Shown here piece by piece: positions 19,878-29,300 of a stretch of 64,000 nt of DNA. This DNA is from Opitutia bacterium. Lineage in GTDB: Bacteria > Verrucomicrobiota > Verrucomicrobiia > Opitutales > Opitutaceae. Under the pieces are notes generated by a model that saw nothing but the letters and a program-made list of their open reading frames with translations, ran no database searches and had not been told where the DNA came from. The translations under genes were made by a program, and so were the position numbers. How positions within the stretch are numbered: position 1 is the first letter of the stretch; each line of letters begins with the position of its first letter. The stretch covers positions 71,570-135,569 of the forward strand of contig PLMW01000028.1 of NCBI GenBank assembly GCA_003142615.1. Reading direction: 5' to 3'.

Positions 19878-20516
19878 TCACTTTGGGAAAGGCGTGGGCA
19901 CGACCTTGTAGCCCTCCGGGGTCTTGCGGAAGTACACATCGTCGCACTCGAAATACTCGTTGTCCTGATACCAGACGGAGGTGGCGTCGGACGGGAGCGT
20001 CTTGGTGATCGCGCCGTGCGGCGCCTCCATCCACACCAGGCCTTCCGGCGTCTTCTGGAAGAATTGTCCGTCCTTGAACAGGTACTCCGTCGGGCCGACC
20101 CACACCGATTGATATTCGACCGCGGGCGGGGGTGGCGGCGGCACGTTGACGACCGTCGGCGCATCAACCACCACATAACCCTGCGGCACCGTCCGGTAGT
20201 AGACATCCCCGTAACGGTAATAGATGACGTCACCCACATAGATGCGGGCACAGTGCGGAGGTAGTTCGCGGACGATGGCGCCCCGCGGGGCGCGGACGAC
20301 CATCAAGCCGTGTGGACCCCGGCGGTAGAAGGTGCCGCGATGCGAGTAGTAGTGGTCGTGGCCGACGACCACATCGAGGTAGCCGTGCGGCAGCGGGATG
20401 CCAAGCGCGACCCCGATGTCGACATGCGGGTCCGCGCGCAATGTCGGCACGGCGAGCGCGGCGGCGCCGGCCGCGGCCAGCAATATAATCCGGAGGGAAG
20501 CAGGAGGAGTCTTCAT
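19878..20516 (-). CDS. Exported protein with three Tyr/Gly-rich repeats (DUF6515-like)
   Basis: 212 residues with a signal peptide (about 1-29). The mature part is built of three copies of a ~50-residue module, each with an aromatic FYR/YYR/YFR strand, a turn containing PxG, a V-V-x-P step and a GA-I-LPP-like ending (RAPRGAIVRELPPHC; VVDAPTVVNVPPPPPP; MEAPHGAITKTLPSDATSVW). A proline run separates modules two and three. This fits the DUF6515 type of small beta-rich envelope proteins. There is no catalytic motif and the function is unknown. It is monocistronic and converges on the GH3 gene. Confidence 0.75.
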   Translation of the reverse strand: MKTPPASLRIILLAAAGAAALAVPTLRADPHVDIGVALGIPLPHGYLDVVVGHDHYYSHRGTFYRRGPHGLMVVRAPRGAIVRELPPHCARIYVGDVIYYRYGDVYYRTVPQGYVVVDAPTVVNVPPPPPPAVEYQSVWVGPTEYLFKDGQFFQKTPEGLVWMEAPHGAITKTLPSDATSVWYQDNEYFECDDVYFRKTPEGYKVVPTPFPK

Positions 20517-20752
20517 GGATGAGCCTTGGTTGTGATGGGGGCTGTTACCGGATTAGACGCCTAAACAGCCGGAAATGTTTCACGCCCGGACGAAATTCGT
20601 GCCAGGCAGTGCCGGAGCTCGGTCCGTGGCGCCGCAAAATCCCTGTGGCAAACCACACCCCGGTAGACCCGGAGGATTACGACCGTTGAAAACCGCCTTC
20701 CTGCTTCCACTATTCGATATCCCTGCAATAACCTGCCTGACCCACTCATTCC

Positions 20753-21871
20753 ATGAAACACCTCGCCGTCCTTTTCCTGGTCGCCTTCGCCACACCGGCT
20801 TTCCCCCAGAGTCTGGTATCGCCCGAGGTCCATGCCGACGGCCGGGTGACCTTCCATTTGCAGGCTCCCAACGCGAAGGATGTCGTGCTGCGCTGCGAAG
20901 GCGTCAGACCCGCGTCCATGCAGAAGGATGACAAGGGCGTATGGTCGATCACCACCGAGCCGCTGGCGCCGGACATCTACGTATATTCCTTCGCCGTCGA
21001 CGGGATCCGCGTCCTCGACCCGGGCAATCCCGTGCTCAAATACAACCTGTTCAGCACGGAGAACCAGGTGCACGTGCCCGGCCCGGCCACGCTGCCGTGG
21101 GAAATCAACGAGGTGCCGCACGGCGTGATCCACCGCCATTTCTACAAATCCGCGATCGTCGGCGACGAGCGCACGTTCCTAGTCTACACGCCGCCCGGCT
21201 ACGATCCCGCCGCCCACCCGCCCTACCCGGTGCTCTACCTCCTGCATGGCTACAGTGACGCCGAGGACACTTGGACAACGGTGGGGCGTGCGAACGTGAT
21301 CCTCGACAACCTCATCGCCCGCGGACTGGCGAAGCCCATGCTGGTCGTGATGCCGCTGGGCTATGGCAACGCACAGGTCATCGCCGGCGGCTGGGCCCGC
21401 CTCCGCACCCCTGAATTCCAGTCAATCTATGAGGACAGCCATGCCAGATTCCGCGATGCGCTGCTCAATGAAGTGATCCCACAGGTGGAAAAGGCCTACT
21501 GCGTCTCGACCGATCGTGCTGCGCGCGCCATCGCCGGGCTGTCGATGGGCGGCACCCAATCGCTTTACATCGGCCTGAATGCGCCCGAGCGCTTCGCCTG
21601 GGTCGGAGCCTTCGGCTCGGGCGGTCTCGATGCCGACTTTGCCAAAACCTATCCCGGCGTGGGTGAAGCCACCAACGCGCAACTGCGCCTGCTCTGGCTT
21701 GCCTGTGGCGAGCAGGACAGCCTGCTGGCGATCAACCAGAAGCTGGACGCATGGCTGAAGGAGAAGGGTGTCCGCCACACGTGGACGCAGTTCCCCGGCG
21801 CGCACAGTTTCCGGACCTGGCGGCCCCTCCTCGTTCAATTCACCTCGCTGCTTTTCCAAGACACACCGTAA
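20753..21871 (+). CDS. Secreted CE1-like esterase with N-terminal Ig/CBM48-like domain
   Basis: 372 residues. After a short signal peptide (to FPQS, residue ~20), an E-set domain spans about 22-110 (VTFHLQAPNAKDVVLRCEG, GVWSITTEPLAPDIYVYSF). An esterase D/feruloyl esterase-type alpha/beta hydrolase follows (YTPPGYDPA, YLLHGYSDAEDTW, nucleophile S264 in AGLSMGGTQSL, catalytic-histidine segment FPGAHSFRTW near the end). Family members cleave acetyl or feruloyl groups from xylan side chains. This fits the neighbouring GH27, GH3 and GH105 enzymes. The ATG start is immediately followed by the signal peptide. Confidence 0.9.
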   Translation: MKHLAVLFLVAFATPAFPQSLVSPEVHADGRVTFHLQAPNAKDVVLRCEGVRPASMQKDDKGVWSITTEPLAPDIYVYSFAVDGIRVLDPGNPVLKYNLFSTENQVHVPGPATLPWEINEVPHGVIHRHFYKSAIVGDERTFLVYTPPGYDPAAHPPYPVLYLLHGYSDAEDTWTTVGRANVILDNLIARGLAKPMLVVMPLGYGNAQVIAGGWARLRTPEFQSIYEDSHARFRDALLNEVIPQVEKAYCVSTDRAARAIAGLSMGGTQSLYIGLNAPERFAWVGAFGSGGLDADFAKTYPGVGEATNAQLRLLWLACGEQDSLLAINQKLDAWLKEKGVRHTWTQFPGAHSFRTWRPLLVQFTSLLFQDTP

Positions 21872-22039
21872 GGCCTCTTCTGTGCGCAGCTGCTGGGGGC
21901 ACCGTGCCCGACTCGGGAGCGTCGAACAAGCATGGCCAACTTGTCCGGCAGTTCGTTTCGTCCGAACTGTCGGTGGCAGATGCCGCCCGGCGAATAGTGC
22001 TTGAGGAGCGCCGGCGCCGCCAACCATGATGGTGACCCC

Positions 22040-23584
22040 ATGAAAGCGTTTCACGGCTGGTGGCACGGGATATTTTTCGTGGGCTGCCTCGCGTTGAACA
22101 GCGATGCGGTGGCGGCCGCGGAGGGACCGGGAGAAATCCTCACGCCGCCTCCCCCACCCGCACCGCGCATCAACAGTCCGTCCGTTTTCGGGGTGACCCC
22201 GGGCGCGCCGTTTCTGTACACGATTCCGGCGACCGGCGAACGCCCGATGGAGTTCAGCGTCGATGGCCTGCCCGCGGGGCTGGCGGTGAACGGAGCCGAC
22301 GGCCGCATCACCGGCGTGCTGAAGACCGCCGGCGAGTACGCCGTGGTGCTGCGCGCCCACAACGCGCAGGGTCAGACCGAGAAGAAATTCAAGATCGCCT
22401 GCGGGGACCGCATTGCCCTCACGCCGCCGATGGGCTGGAACAGCTGGAACTGCTGGGCCCAGGCCGTCGACCAGGAAAAGGTGCTCCGCTCGGCGCACAG
22501 TCTCGTCGCCTCGGGGCTCAGCCAGCACGGCTGGACCTACGTCAACATCGACGACACGTGGCAAGGCAAGCGGGACGGATCTACCCTCGCACTGCAGCCC
22601 AACGAGCGATTCCCGGACATGAAGAAGCTGTGCGCTGACATCCATGCGCTGGGACTCAGGGTGGGCATCTATTCAAGTCCCTGGATCACCACCTTCGCCG
22701 GCTACCCCGGCGGCTCCAGCGATGATGCCAAGGGCGCCTGGGAGCGCTTGGGCAACTACGAACCCAACAAACGCCTGGGCAGATACTCCTTTGCCAGGCA
22801 GGACGCCGCGCAGTTGGCCCAATGGGGCATGGATTACCTCAAATACGACTGGGCTCCCAATGACGTGGAGCATGTCAAGGAGATGTCCCTGGCCTTGCGC
22901 GCCACCGGCCGCGACATCGTGTTCAGCCTGTCGTGCTCGACCCCCATGGATCAGGTCACCGAGTTCTCCCGCTGGGCGAACTGCTGGCGGACCACGGGCG
23001 ACATCTGGGACACGTGGGATCTCCCGGGGCCCTGGCAGAATGGCGTCTCGGAAATCGGCTTCAACCAGGATCCCTGGGCGGCCTTTGGCGGGCCCGGCCA
23101 CTGGAATGATCCCGACATGCTGGTGATCGGCCATGTCGGTTGGGGCCCCCAATTGCATGCCACCCGGCTGACGCCGGCTGAACAATATTCGCACCTCAGC
23201 CTGTGGTGCCTCCTGTCCGCGCCGCTTCTGATCGGTTGCGACCTGGAACGACTCGATCCCTTCACGCTCAATTTGCTCACCAACGATGAGGTGCTGGCCG
23301 TCGACCAGGATGCGCTCGGCCGGTCCGCCCGGCGCGTCGCCACCTCCGGACCCATCGATGTGTTCAGGAAGGAACTCGAGGATGGCGGCTTCGCGGTCGG
23401 CTTCTTCAACCGCGGCGACACGGTGCACACCATGACCGCCAAGCTCGATCGCATCGGCTTGGGCGGCCGGCAGCGGGTGCGCGATCTGTGGCGCCAGAAG
23501 GATCTGCCCGAAGCGCTCACTGAACTGGCCGTCACGGTGGAGCCGCACGGCGTCAGGCTCTACAAGTTCATGGCCGCCCGCTGA
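22040..23584 (+). CDS. Alpha-galactosidase, glycoside hydrolase family 27
   Basis: 514 residues. A signal peptide (about 1-27) and a putative Ig domain (about 45-125, FSVDGLPAGLAVNGADGRIT) precede the GH27 barrel, which opens with TPPMGWNSWNCW. The nucleophile is D270 in YLKYDW and the acid/base is D321 in CWRTTGDIWD; WNDPDML follows. A C-terminal beta domain ends at HGVRLYKF. It hydrolyses terminal alpha-1,6-galactose from galactomannans or raffinose-type sugars, probably in the periplasm or outside. The start at 22040 gives a proper signal peptide; the longer frame to 22001 does not. It lies 168 bases after the esterase gene on the same strand. Confidence 0.95.
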   Translation: MKAFHGWWHGIFFVGCLALNSDAVAAAEGPGEILTPPPPPAPRINSPSVFGVTPGAPFLYTIPATGERPMEFSVDGLPAGLAVNGADGRITGVLKTAGEYAVVLRAHNAQGQTEKKFKIACGDRIALTPPMGWNSWNCWAQAVDQEKVLRSAHSLVASGLSQHGWTYVNIDDTWQGKRDGSTLALQPNERFPDMKKLCADIHALGLRVGIYSSPWITTFAGYPGGSSDDAKGAWERLGNYEPNKRLGRYSFARQDAAQLAQWGMDYLKYDWAPNDVEHVKEMSLALRATGRDIVFSLSCSTPMDQVTEFSRWANCWRTTGDIWDTWDLPGPWQNGVSEIGFNQDPWAAFGGPGHWNDPDMLVIGHVGWGPQLHATRLTPAEQYSHLSLWCLLSAPLLIGCDLERLDPFTLNLLTNDEVLAVDQDALGRSARRVATSGPIDVFRKELEDGGFAVGFFNRGDTVHTMTAKLDRIGLGGRQRVRDLWRQKDLPEALTELAVTVEPHGVRLYKFMAAR

Positions 23585-23703
23585 GCGGAGGGCCGGGGCA
23601 CGGAGAAACAGCGCCTCCTTTTTCGAGGCTCGGCCCAGGCGTTCCGCGCCGCGCCATGGCTGGCGGCGGCCGCCGAAGCGCGCGGCCGGCGCATTTGGCG
23701 ATT

Positions 23704-23943
23704 TTATTCCAGCGCCGTGCGGACTGTGGCTGGGATCCTGTTGATGCGCACGAATTGATCCAGTGCGGTCAAGTCATCCACGTCCGCCTGCACCATCTGA
23801 AATCCCCGTTTTTTCGCGCGCAGGAGAAAGTCATCGAGCCAATCGAGGAGGACTTCCCGCCGGGGGAGGCCATCTTTGACCACTGCATGGATGTCGGCGT
23901 GCAGGGACGTTGCATACTCCTGATAAGTTTTTAATTCAGTCAT
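23704..23943 (-). CDS. Small soluble protein of unknown function
   Basis: 79 residues from the ATG at 23943 (MTELKTYQEYATSLHADIHA). It is acidic and predicted mostly helical (REVLLDWLDDFLLRAKKRG), with no signal peptide or cysteine. I do not recognise the family. It is the only minus-strand gene in this stretch. The coding signal is fair (good third-position GC) but support is limited. Confidence 0.55.
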   Translation of the reverse strand: MTELKTYQEYATSLHADIHAVVKDGLPRREVLLDWLDDFLLRAKKRGFQMVQADVDDLTALDQFVRINRIPATVRTALE

Positions 23944-24446
23944 GGGTTGCCTTGTTTGCTGGGTGACGGCGCTGTCCTTTCGGACCATTGCGCGGAAGCG
24001 CAACTGCGGTGTCCGCCGGTCGGCCGCTTATGCCCGGGCACGGCTTGTTCTGCCCTTTTTTCGGAGCGTTTTTCGGGCGGTTACGAGGCGGGATTTGGAC
24101 AAAGTCGTTCTGGTTTTCAGCGACCGTGCTTTTGCGGAACGTTTTTTCACGGCTTACCTTGTTCCTGTTTCGCGACGTTTGCAGTCATGATGGACGGCAA
24201 CGAGGGGATAGGAGCGGGTCTACTGAATGGAATCGCCGGCGGTTGCTCTCGCTTCCTCCCGCAAACGCCGATATACAACTGTGGATGCATTGATATTTCC
24301 CGGGCTGCGTCCACCCCGCGCCCCGGGCGGGACCGCATCAAGCGGCGCTGGGACTGGCGGTGCGCGCGTTCCAGACGGACGCCGCGGCGGTCCGCGCCCA
24401 GCATTGATTCCCGCCGCCGGCGCGGTTTGGGTGGAAGGCATCCATC
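23944..24446. other. Intergenic region, nothing recognised
   Basis: About 500 bases upstream of both the small minus-strand gene and the DUF1643 gene. T-rich patches around 24050-24180 may contain promoters in either direction. No ORF with plausible coding character, no hairpin with a T-tract and no tRNA-like structure was found. Confidence 0.4.
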
Positions 24447-24926
24447 ATGCCCAACGAGTGCGTCTTCTCCGCCGATCGCCGCTACCGCTACACGCTTATC
24501 CACCGGTGGGACGAATTGCTGAACCCCGACCACGGCATCGCGTGGATCTGTCTCAACCCCAGCACGGCCGATGAACACCAGCTCGACCCTACCCTGCGCC
24601 GCATCCGCGACTTCTCCGCCGCGTGGGGCTACGCGTTTTTCGTCATGCTCAATCTCTTCGCGTGGCGCGCCACTGACCCTGCCGGGATGAAGGCGGCCGC
24701 GGATCCGGTGGGACCCGACAACGATCGCTGGATCGCGCATTGGACCGCTCGTTGCGACGGAATCATGCTCGGCTGGGGCGAGCACGGCGCGCACTTGGGC
24801 CGCGACCGGCAGGTGCTGGCCGGGCTCAATCCGAAAAAGATCTTCTGCCTTGAACGCAACGCGAGCGGCCAGCCCAGGCATCCGCTTTACGTCGCCCGGA
24901 AAGCCGCGCCCCTGCCCTTCGCCTGA
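24447..24926 (+). CDS. DUF1643 domain protein
   Basis: 159 residues, whole length matching DUF1643: RYRYTLIHRWD, the signature WICLNPSTADEHQLDPTLRR, FFVMLNLFAWRATDP, and the C-terminal GIMLGWGEHG with KKIFCLERNASGQPRHPLY. The family is widespread, often plasmid- or phage-associated, and biochemically uncharacterised. It has no signal peptide. The ATG at 24447 begins the similarity. It appears to be a single-gene unit. Confidence 0.88.
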   Translation: MPNECVFSADRRYRYTLIHRWDELLNPDHGIAWICLNPSTADEHQLDPTLRRIRDFSAAWGYAFFVMLNLFAWRATDPAGMKAAADPVGPDNDRWIAHWTARCDGIMLGWGEHGAHLGRDRQVLAGLNPKKIFCLERNASGQPRHPLYVARKAAPLPFA

Positions 24927-25095
24927 TGCCCGTGCATCTCATTTTCCCGATGTGGCACCACGGACGTGCCGATTCGGCACCCACGCACCAAGGAAACCAT
25001 AACCCGTCGCGGCGCGTCTTGGAGCTGAAGAAATCATGCTCGCCGGATGATCGGGAAGGCACAAACCTCCCGCCGTCCTCCGAGTCCTGTCCCCG

Positions 25096-25587
25096 ATGAA
25101 ATTTCCCCTCCTGCTGCTGCCGGTGGTCCTGCTGCTCGCCGGCTGTTCAACCCTGAGCACCCATGTCGAGCCGAAGACCGACCTCGGCCGGCTGAAGCAC
25201 ATCTACGTCGTTGAAAACCTGAACGACAACCACAACCTTCATGGCCTGATCGTGCGGGAACTGCAGGCCCGCGGCATCCAGGCCGAGAGCGGTCCGCTCA
25301 CGCTGATCCCGGCCGGCGCGAAGACGTACCTCGTCTACGACGATCACTGGGACTGGGACTTCAAGGATTACCTGATCGGTCTCAGCATCACGTTGCGCGA
25401 AACCAGCTCCGACCGCATGCTGGCCAACGCCATTTATTTCCGGCCGACCGCCTTCCTGAAAACGCCCCGCTTCATGGTGCAGACCATCCTCGACGGGCTC
25501 TTCCGACCCAACGCCAAGCCGAGCCCGCAGCCCGCCCTCAGCCCCCCGGAGGAAGAGCCGGAAAAACGCGGGGGGCGCAGGTCCTGA
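25096..25587 (+). CDS. Small lipoprotein of unknown function
   Basis: 163 residues with a clear lipobox: MKFPLLLLPVVLLLAGCSTL, lipidated cysteine at residue 17. The mature domain (about 30-140) has strand-helix elements (RLKHIYVVENLNDNHNLHG, YDDHWDWDFKDYLIGL) and looks like a small alpha/beta fold of the kind found in other uncharacterised lipoproteins. The tail is Pro/Glu/Arg-rich and low complexity (PSPQPALSPPEEEPEKRGG). There is no enzymatic motif. It is probably attached to the outer membrane. Confidence 0.78.
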   Translation: MKFPLLLLPVVLLLAGCSTLSTHVEPKTDLGRLKHIYVVENLNDNHNLHGLIVRELQARGIQAESGPLTLIPAGAKTYLVYDDHWDWDFKDYLIGLSITLRETSSDRMLANAIYFRPTAFLKTPRFMVQTILDGLFRPNAKPSPQPALSPPEEEPEKRGGRRS

Positions 25588-25894
25588 CGGAAGGCTCCCC
25601 GGGGTGCCTCCCCTGAGCAGCGGAACCGCGCCGCGACCGCCGCCCTGCAGGACGGCACCTTCACCCCCACCGGGCAGGCCTGGGGCGACACGATCCGCCG
25701 AGCGGTCCCGCACACCGAGGCCGTGTCGGGGCGGAGGATCACGGGTTCTTCCGGCCCCGCCGGCCGGCGGAGAAGCCGCTGCTTCGGCACGGTCCGCGAA
25801 TTGCAGGCTCGCGCACCGGGTCCGGAGCCCGCAGAATTTTGTGTCTGCAATTTCCCGCATTGTTCTCTGCGAACGTCTGTGGCTTTTTTCCGTC
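25588..25894. other. Intergenic region, nothing recognised
   Basis: About 300 GC-rich bases. One plus-strand frame looks faintly protein-like (around 25617-25740, with GTFTPTGQAWGDTIRRA), but there is no start and no family, so it is at most a decayed fragment. The VOC gene's own promoter should lie in the last ~80 bases, which are T-rich. Confidence 0.35.
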
Positions 25895-26275
25895 ATGAAG
25901 TTCGAACACTTCGCCCTCAATGTCCCCGATGCGCGCGCCATGAGCCGCTGGTATGTCGAGCACCTCGGCTTCAAGGTCGCGCGCCGACGCGAGGACGCTC
26001 CCTACACGCATTTCCTCGCTGACGAGACTGGCCGCGTGATCGTCGAGCTCTACTCCAACCCCCAGGCGGCCGTTCCCGACTACGCGGCGCGGCACCCGCT
26101 GGTGTTTCATTTCGCCGTCGTGGCCGCGGACGCACGCGCCGAATGCCGGCGTCTGGAAAAGGCCGGCGCCAGGCTTTTTCTCGAGGAGCCGCAACCCGAC
26201 GGCTCGATGCTCATCATGATGCGCGATCCGTGGGGTGTGCCGGTCCAGCTCTGCCAGCGCGCGAAACCGTTTTAG
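25895..26275 (+). CDS. VOC superfamily (glyoxalase/bleomycin-resistance fold) protein
   Basis: 126 residues with the two paired beta-alpha-beta-beta-beta modules of the VOC fold. Module 1 starts KFEHFALNVPDARAMSRWY and ends in RVIVELYSNP. Module 2 has LVFHFAVVAADARAECRR and ends MIMMRDPWGVPVQLCQRAKP. Metal ligands are probably H5 and E in VELY from module 1, plus H in FHFAV and a terminal residue of module 2. The substrate cannot be predicted; lactoylglutathione lyase-like or dioxygenase-like activities occur in the family. The ATG at 25895 starts the domain; the longer frame upstream has no similarity. Confidence 0.88.
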   Translation: MKFEHFALNVPDARAMSRWYVEHLGFKVARRREDAPYTHFLADETGRVIVELYSNPQAAVPDYAARHPLVFHFAVVAADARAECRRLEKAGARLFLEEPQPDGSMLIMMRDPWGVPVQLCQRAKPF

Positions 26276-26312
26276 ACGCCCGGCCGTCACTCCAGCGCTT
26301 CCCACCGCCCCG

Positions 26313-29300
26313 ATGCTGTCCCGAAGTCTCCCGCCACGACCGGCATTCTGGTTGATGTGCCTGCTGGGCTTTGCTCTGGCAGGCGGCAGCACCGCCTCCG
26401 CTGGCCCCATGGCGCCGCCGGCCCCCGGACTGCTCTTCTACCTGTCCGGCGAACAGGGTACGACGGCCGACTATTCCGCGGGAGGCACGCCCGCCCCCAC
26501 CTTCGATGCCGAGATCACGCGCATCGCCGCCGGCGCCAGAGGAGCGGCCCTGAGCTGCGGCGACCTGCAGCGGCTCGCGTGGCGGGCGCCGGGCAACATC
26601 TACGCGCAGCGGGGCACCCTCTCGTTCTTCTGGCGCTCACGCTATGCGGTCGGCCCAACCGAGTTCCCGATCTTCCGCGTGGGCTTCGGCGACCATTCGA
26701 GCTGGGACATGGTCTGGCTGCGTATCGACTACAACGGCCACGGTTTCGACGCCTTCGTGACCGACGCCAGTCTCGCCCGCACGCGCGTATCGGTCACGGT
26801 GCAACCCTTCCCGCGGCCCGACGAATGGACGCACCTCGCCCTGTCATGGGACGAGACGCGCGGCATCCGTTTTTATGTGAACGGCCGGCTCACGGCGAAG
26901 AACGAGACGACGGCCGTCTACAACACCGCCCTCGACCAGTTCGGGCCGCATTCGCGCATCATCAGCCCGCACAACGTCCAGAGCGATTACAACTTCGTGC
27001 GCGGGGGCGACATTGACGAAATCCGCATCTACGACCGCATGCTCACGGACGACAACGTCGCCACGCTCGCCAGCGGCGACGCACCCACGGATCTCCCGCC
27101 GCTCCCGTCCCGCGACCTCGCCGACGCCCGCTGGCGCGACGAATGGTGGCTGCGCTACGGCTGGAACCGCCTGGACGATCCTCCGCCCTACTACGCCGGC
27201 GCCGTGCTCACCGTGCGCAAGGTCGAAATCCACGACGCCTACGATCTGAAGCGCTGGTGGTGGAAGGCGTGCGACGGCATCCGGGAGACCACCTGGCCCG
27301 GCGTCTACAACCGCTCGCGCCTCCCCGGCCGCAATGACTACTTCCAGCTGCCCGACTGGGATTGTTACGTCGAGTCCGGCAAGGCCATCACCTTCATCAT
27401 GCCCGACGAGCCGTGGAATCACCTCGAGCTTTCCGGCGCCGCCTGGGGCAGGATGGAATTGCTCAAGCCGGACGCCGCCAACGACGGTCCGGCCGAGTCG
27501 GTGTTGTTCGCACGCCCGCAAGGGCAGGAAAAAACCGTGCATCCGCTCGCGGCCGCGATCACTGGCCGGAAGATCCGCTTCACCAATGTCCAACCGGAGG
27601 AGCCCATCGGCGAACTCGTCGCCTACCACGTCGTCCCTGACCGCGAGCCCGCCGGCAGCCCGAAACTCGCCTTCCGGCTCACCGCTCTTCTGCCGGCTGA
27701 CCATGATCTCGATCCGCTGGTGGCGTTCATCAACGGTCGCTTCGCCCCGGACGAACGGGCGATGCTGGCAGCCCGGCCTGTGGGTTCCAGCGCAACCATG
27801 GTGAGTCCGGCGTCAGGCGCAGCGTCAGGCATGCTGCCGTTGGTCCACATCCTTGTGCCCGACACGTGGGACAAGATCGACGGCGGCCTCGACGGCATCG
27901 CGATCGACCTGCCCCCGCTCCAGGTGAAGCCGACTCACGGCGGTCTCTTCCCGCTGAACATCCAGGTGAAGGATCCGCTCTGGCCCATGCGTAACATGCT
28001 CGATTTCACGTTCAGCATGAAGCCCGGCGAGGCGAAGACGCTGTGGCTCGACCTGCGCGACCGCCTGCTGCCCGCCGGCAAAGGCATGTGGATCACCATC
28101 GCAGGCGCAGGCGCCGACTTCGCCACGACCGTGCTCGCCGGCGCGGAGATCCGCCTTGTGTTCAAACCCCGCGAGGCCGCCCGCGCCGAGCACGAGCTCG
28201 ATCGTTTCACCCAGGCACGCGACAGCTACGCGATGCTCGTCGAGGAGCATGCGCACAGCCCGGAGTTCAACCTCTGGAACCGCTTCGAGGCCGACCTCAC
28301 CGACCTGATGCGCGTCAACCCGAACCACGTTCCCGGCCGCAATTACGCCGCGGTCGGCCTGGGCCGGCCGCGTCCGCCGTTCCAGCAGCCCGAACCCCCC
28401 GTTCTGCCGTCCGGCAGAATGCCGTTGTGGGCGTTCCGCCAGGTGGAGCTGCTCGGCCGCGTGAAGCGCTTCGTCAACTGGTACATCGACCATCGCCAGG
28501 TCGGCTATGGCGATTTCGGCGGCGGCATCTCGGACGACGTGGATCTGCTCAACACCTGGCCCGGCGTCGCGCTCATGGGCTGCGACCCGGACAAGCTGAC
28601 CGACTCCCTGCACCGCCTCCTCGAGGCCGCGTTCAGGAACGGCATGTTCACGAACGGCCTGCCGACCATCCAGGCCGACGAACTGCACAGCTACGAGGAA
28701 GGCATCGATTGCCTCAGCGCGAACTTGATCCTCGATTACGGAAATCCGCAGCAGATCGAGCGCGCCATGGTCACCGAGCGCGGAGTCGAAGGCATCACGG
28801 GGATCAACGCCGCGGGCCACCGCCACATCCGCACGTCCTACTACAACGGCGTCAAGATGGCCACGGATGATCCGTGGGGCTGCGCGAAGGCCTACTCCTA
28901 CCTTGTGCTGCAGCCCGGCCAGCTGCTGGTCGACTACAACGGCAATCCGGCCGCGAGAAAAGTGCTACTCGAACTCGCCGACGGACTGCTGGCACACCGC
29001 AAGCAGGACGCGGATGGCCGCTACAGCCTGCCCACCGCGATTCATTTCGCGGACGATCGGGATGCCAACTCCACGCGAAGCTATTTTCCCTGGCACGTCT
29101 TTTGGGGCGCCTGGAAATGGACCGGTGACCGCAAATATCTCGCTCCGATTCTCGATGCCGGTACCTCCGCCGTGATGGCGGTCAACGCCAACGCCCTCGA
29201 CTGGCTGGAGCTGCGCGAAACCACCGGCCAACGCATTCTCGCTGGCGAACGCGGGCGGTCACTCGACGCCCACCCCAACGACGGTCGCGGCCAGGCGCGC

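Noticed and set aside
24147-24881. Minus-strand 244-codon ORF upstream of and across the DUF1643 gene
   Set aside because: The overlapping plus-strand frame matches DUF1643 over its whole length, and the remainder has no recognisable features.
25604-25894. Upstream extension of the VOC protein or a separate coding fragment
   Set aside because: The frame is open but shows no family similarity or start, and the VOC domain begins cleanly at 25895.
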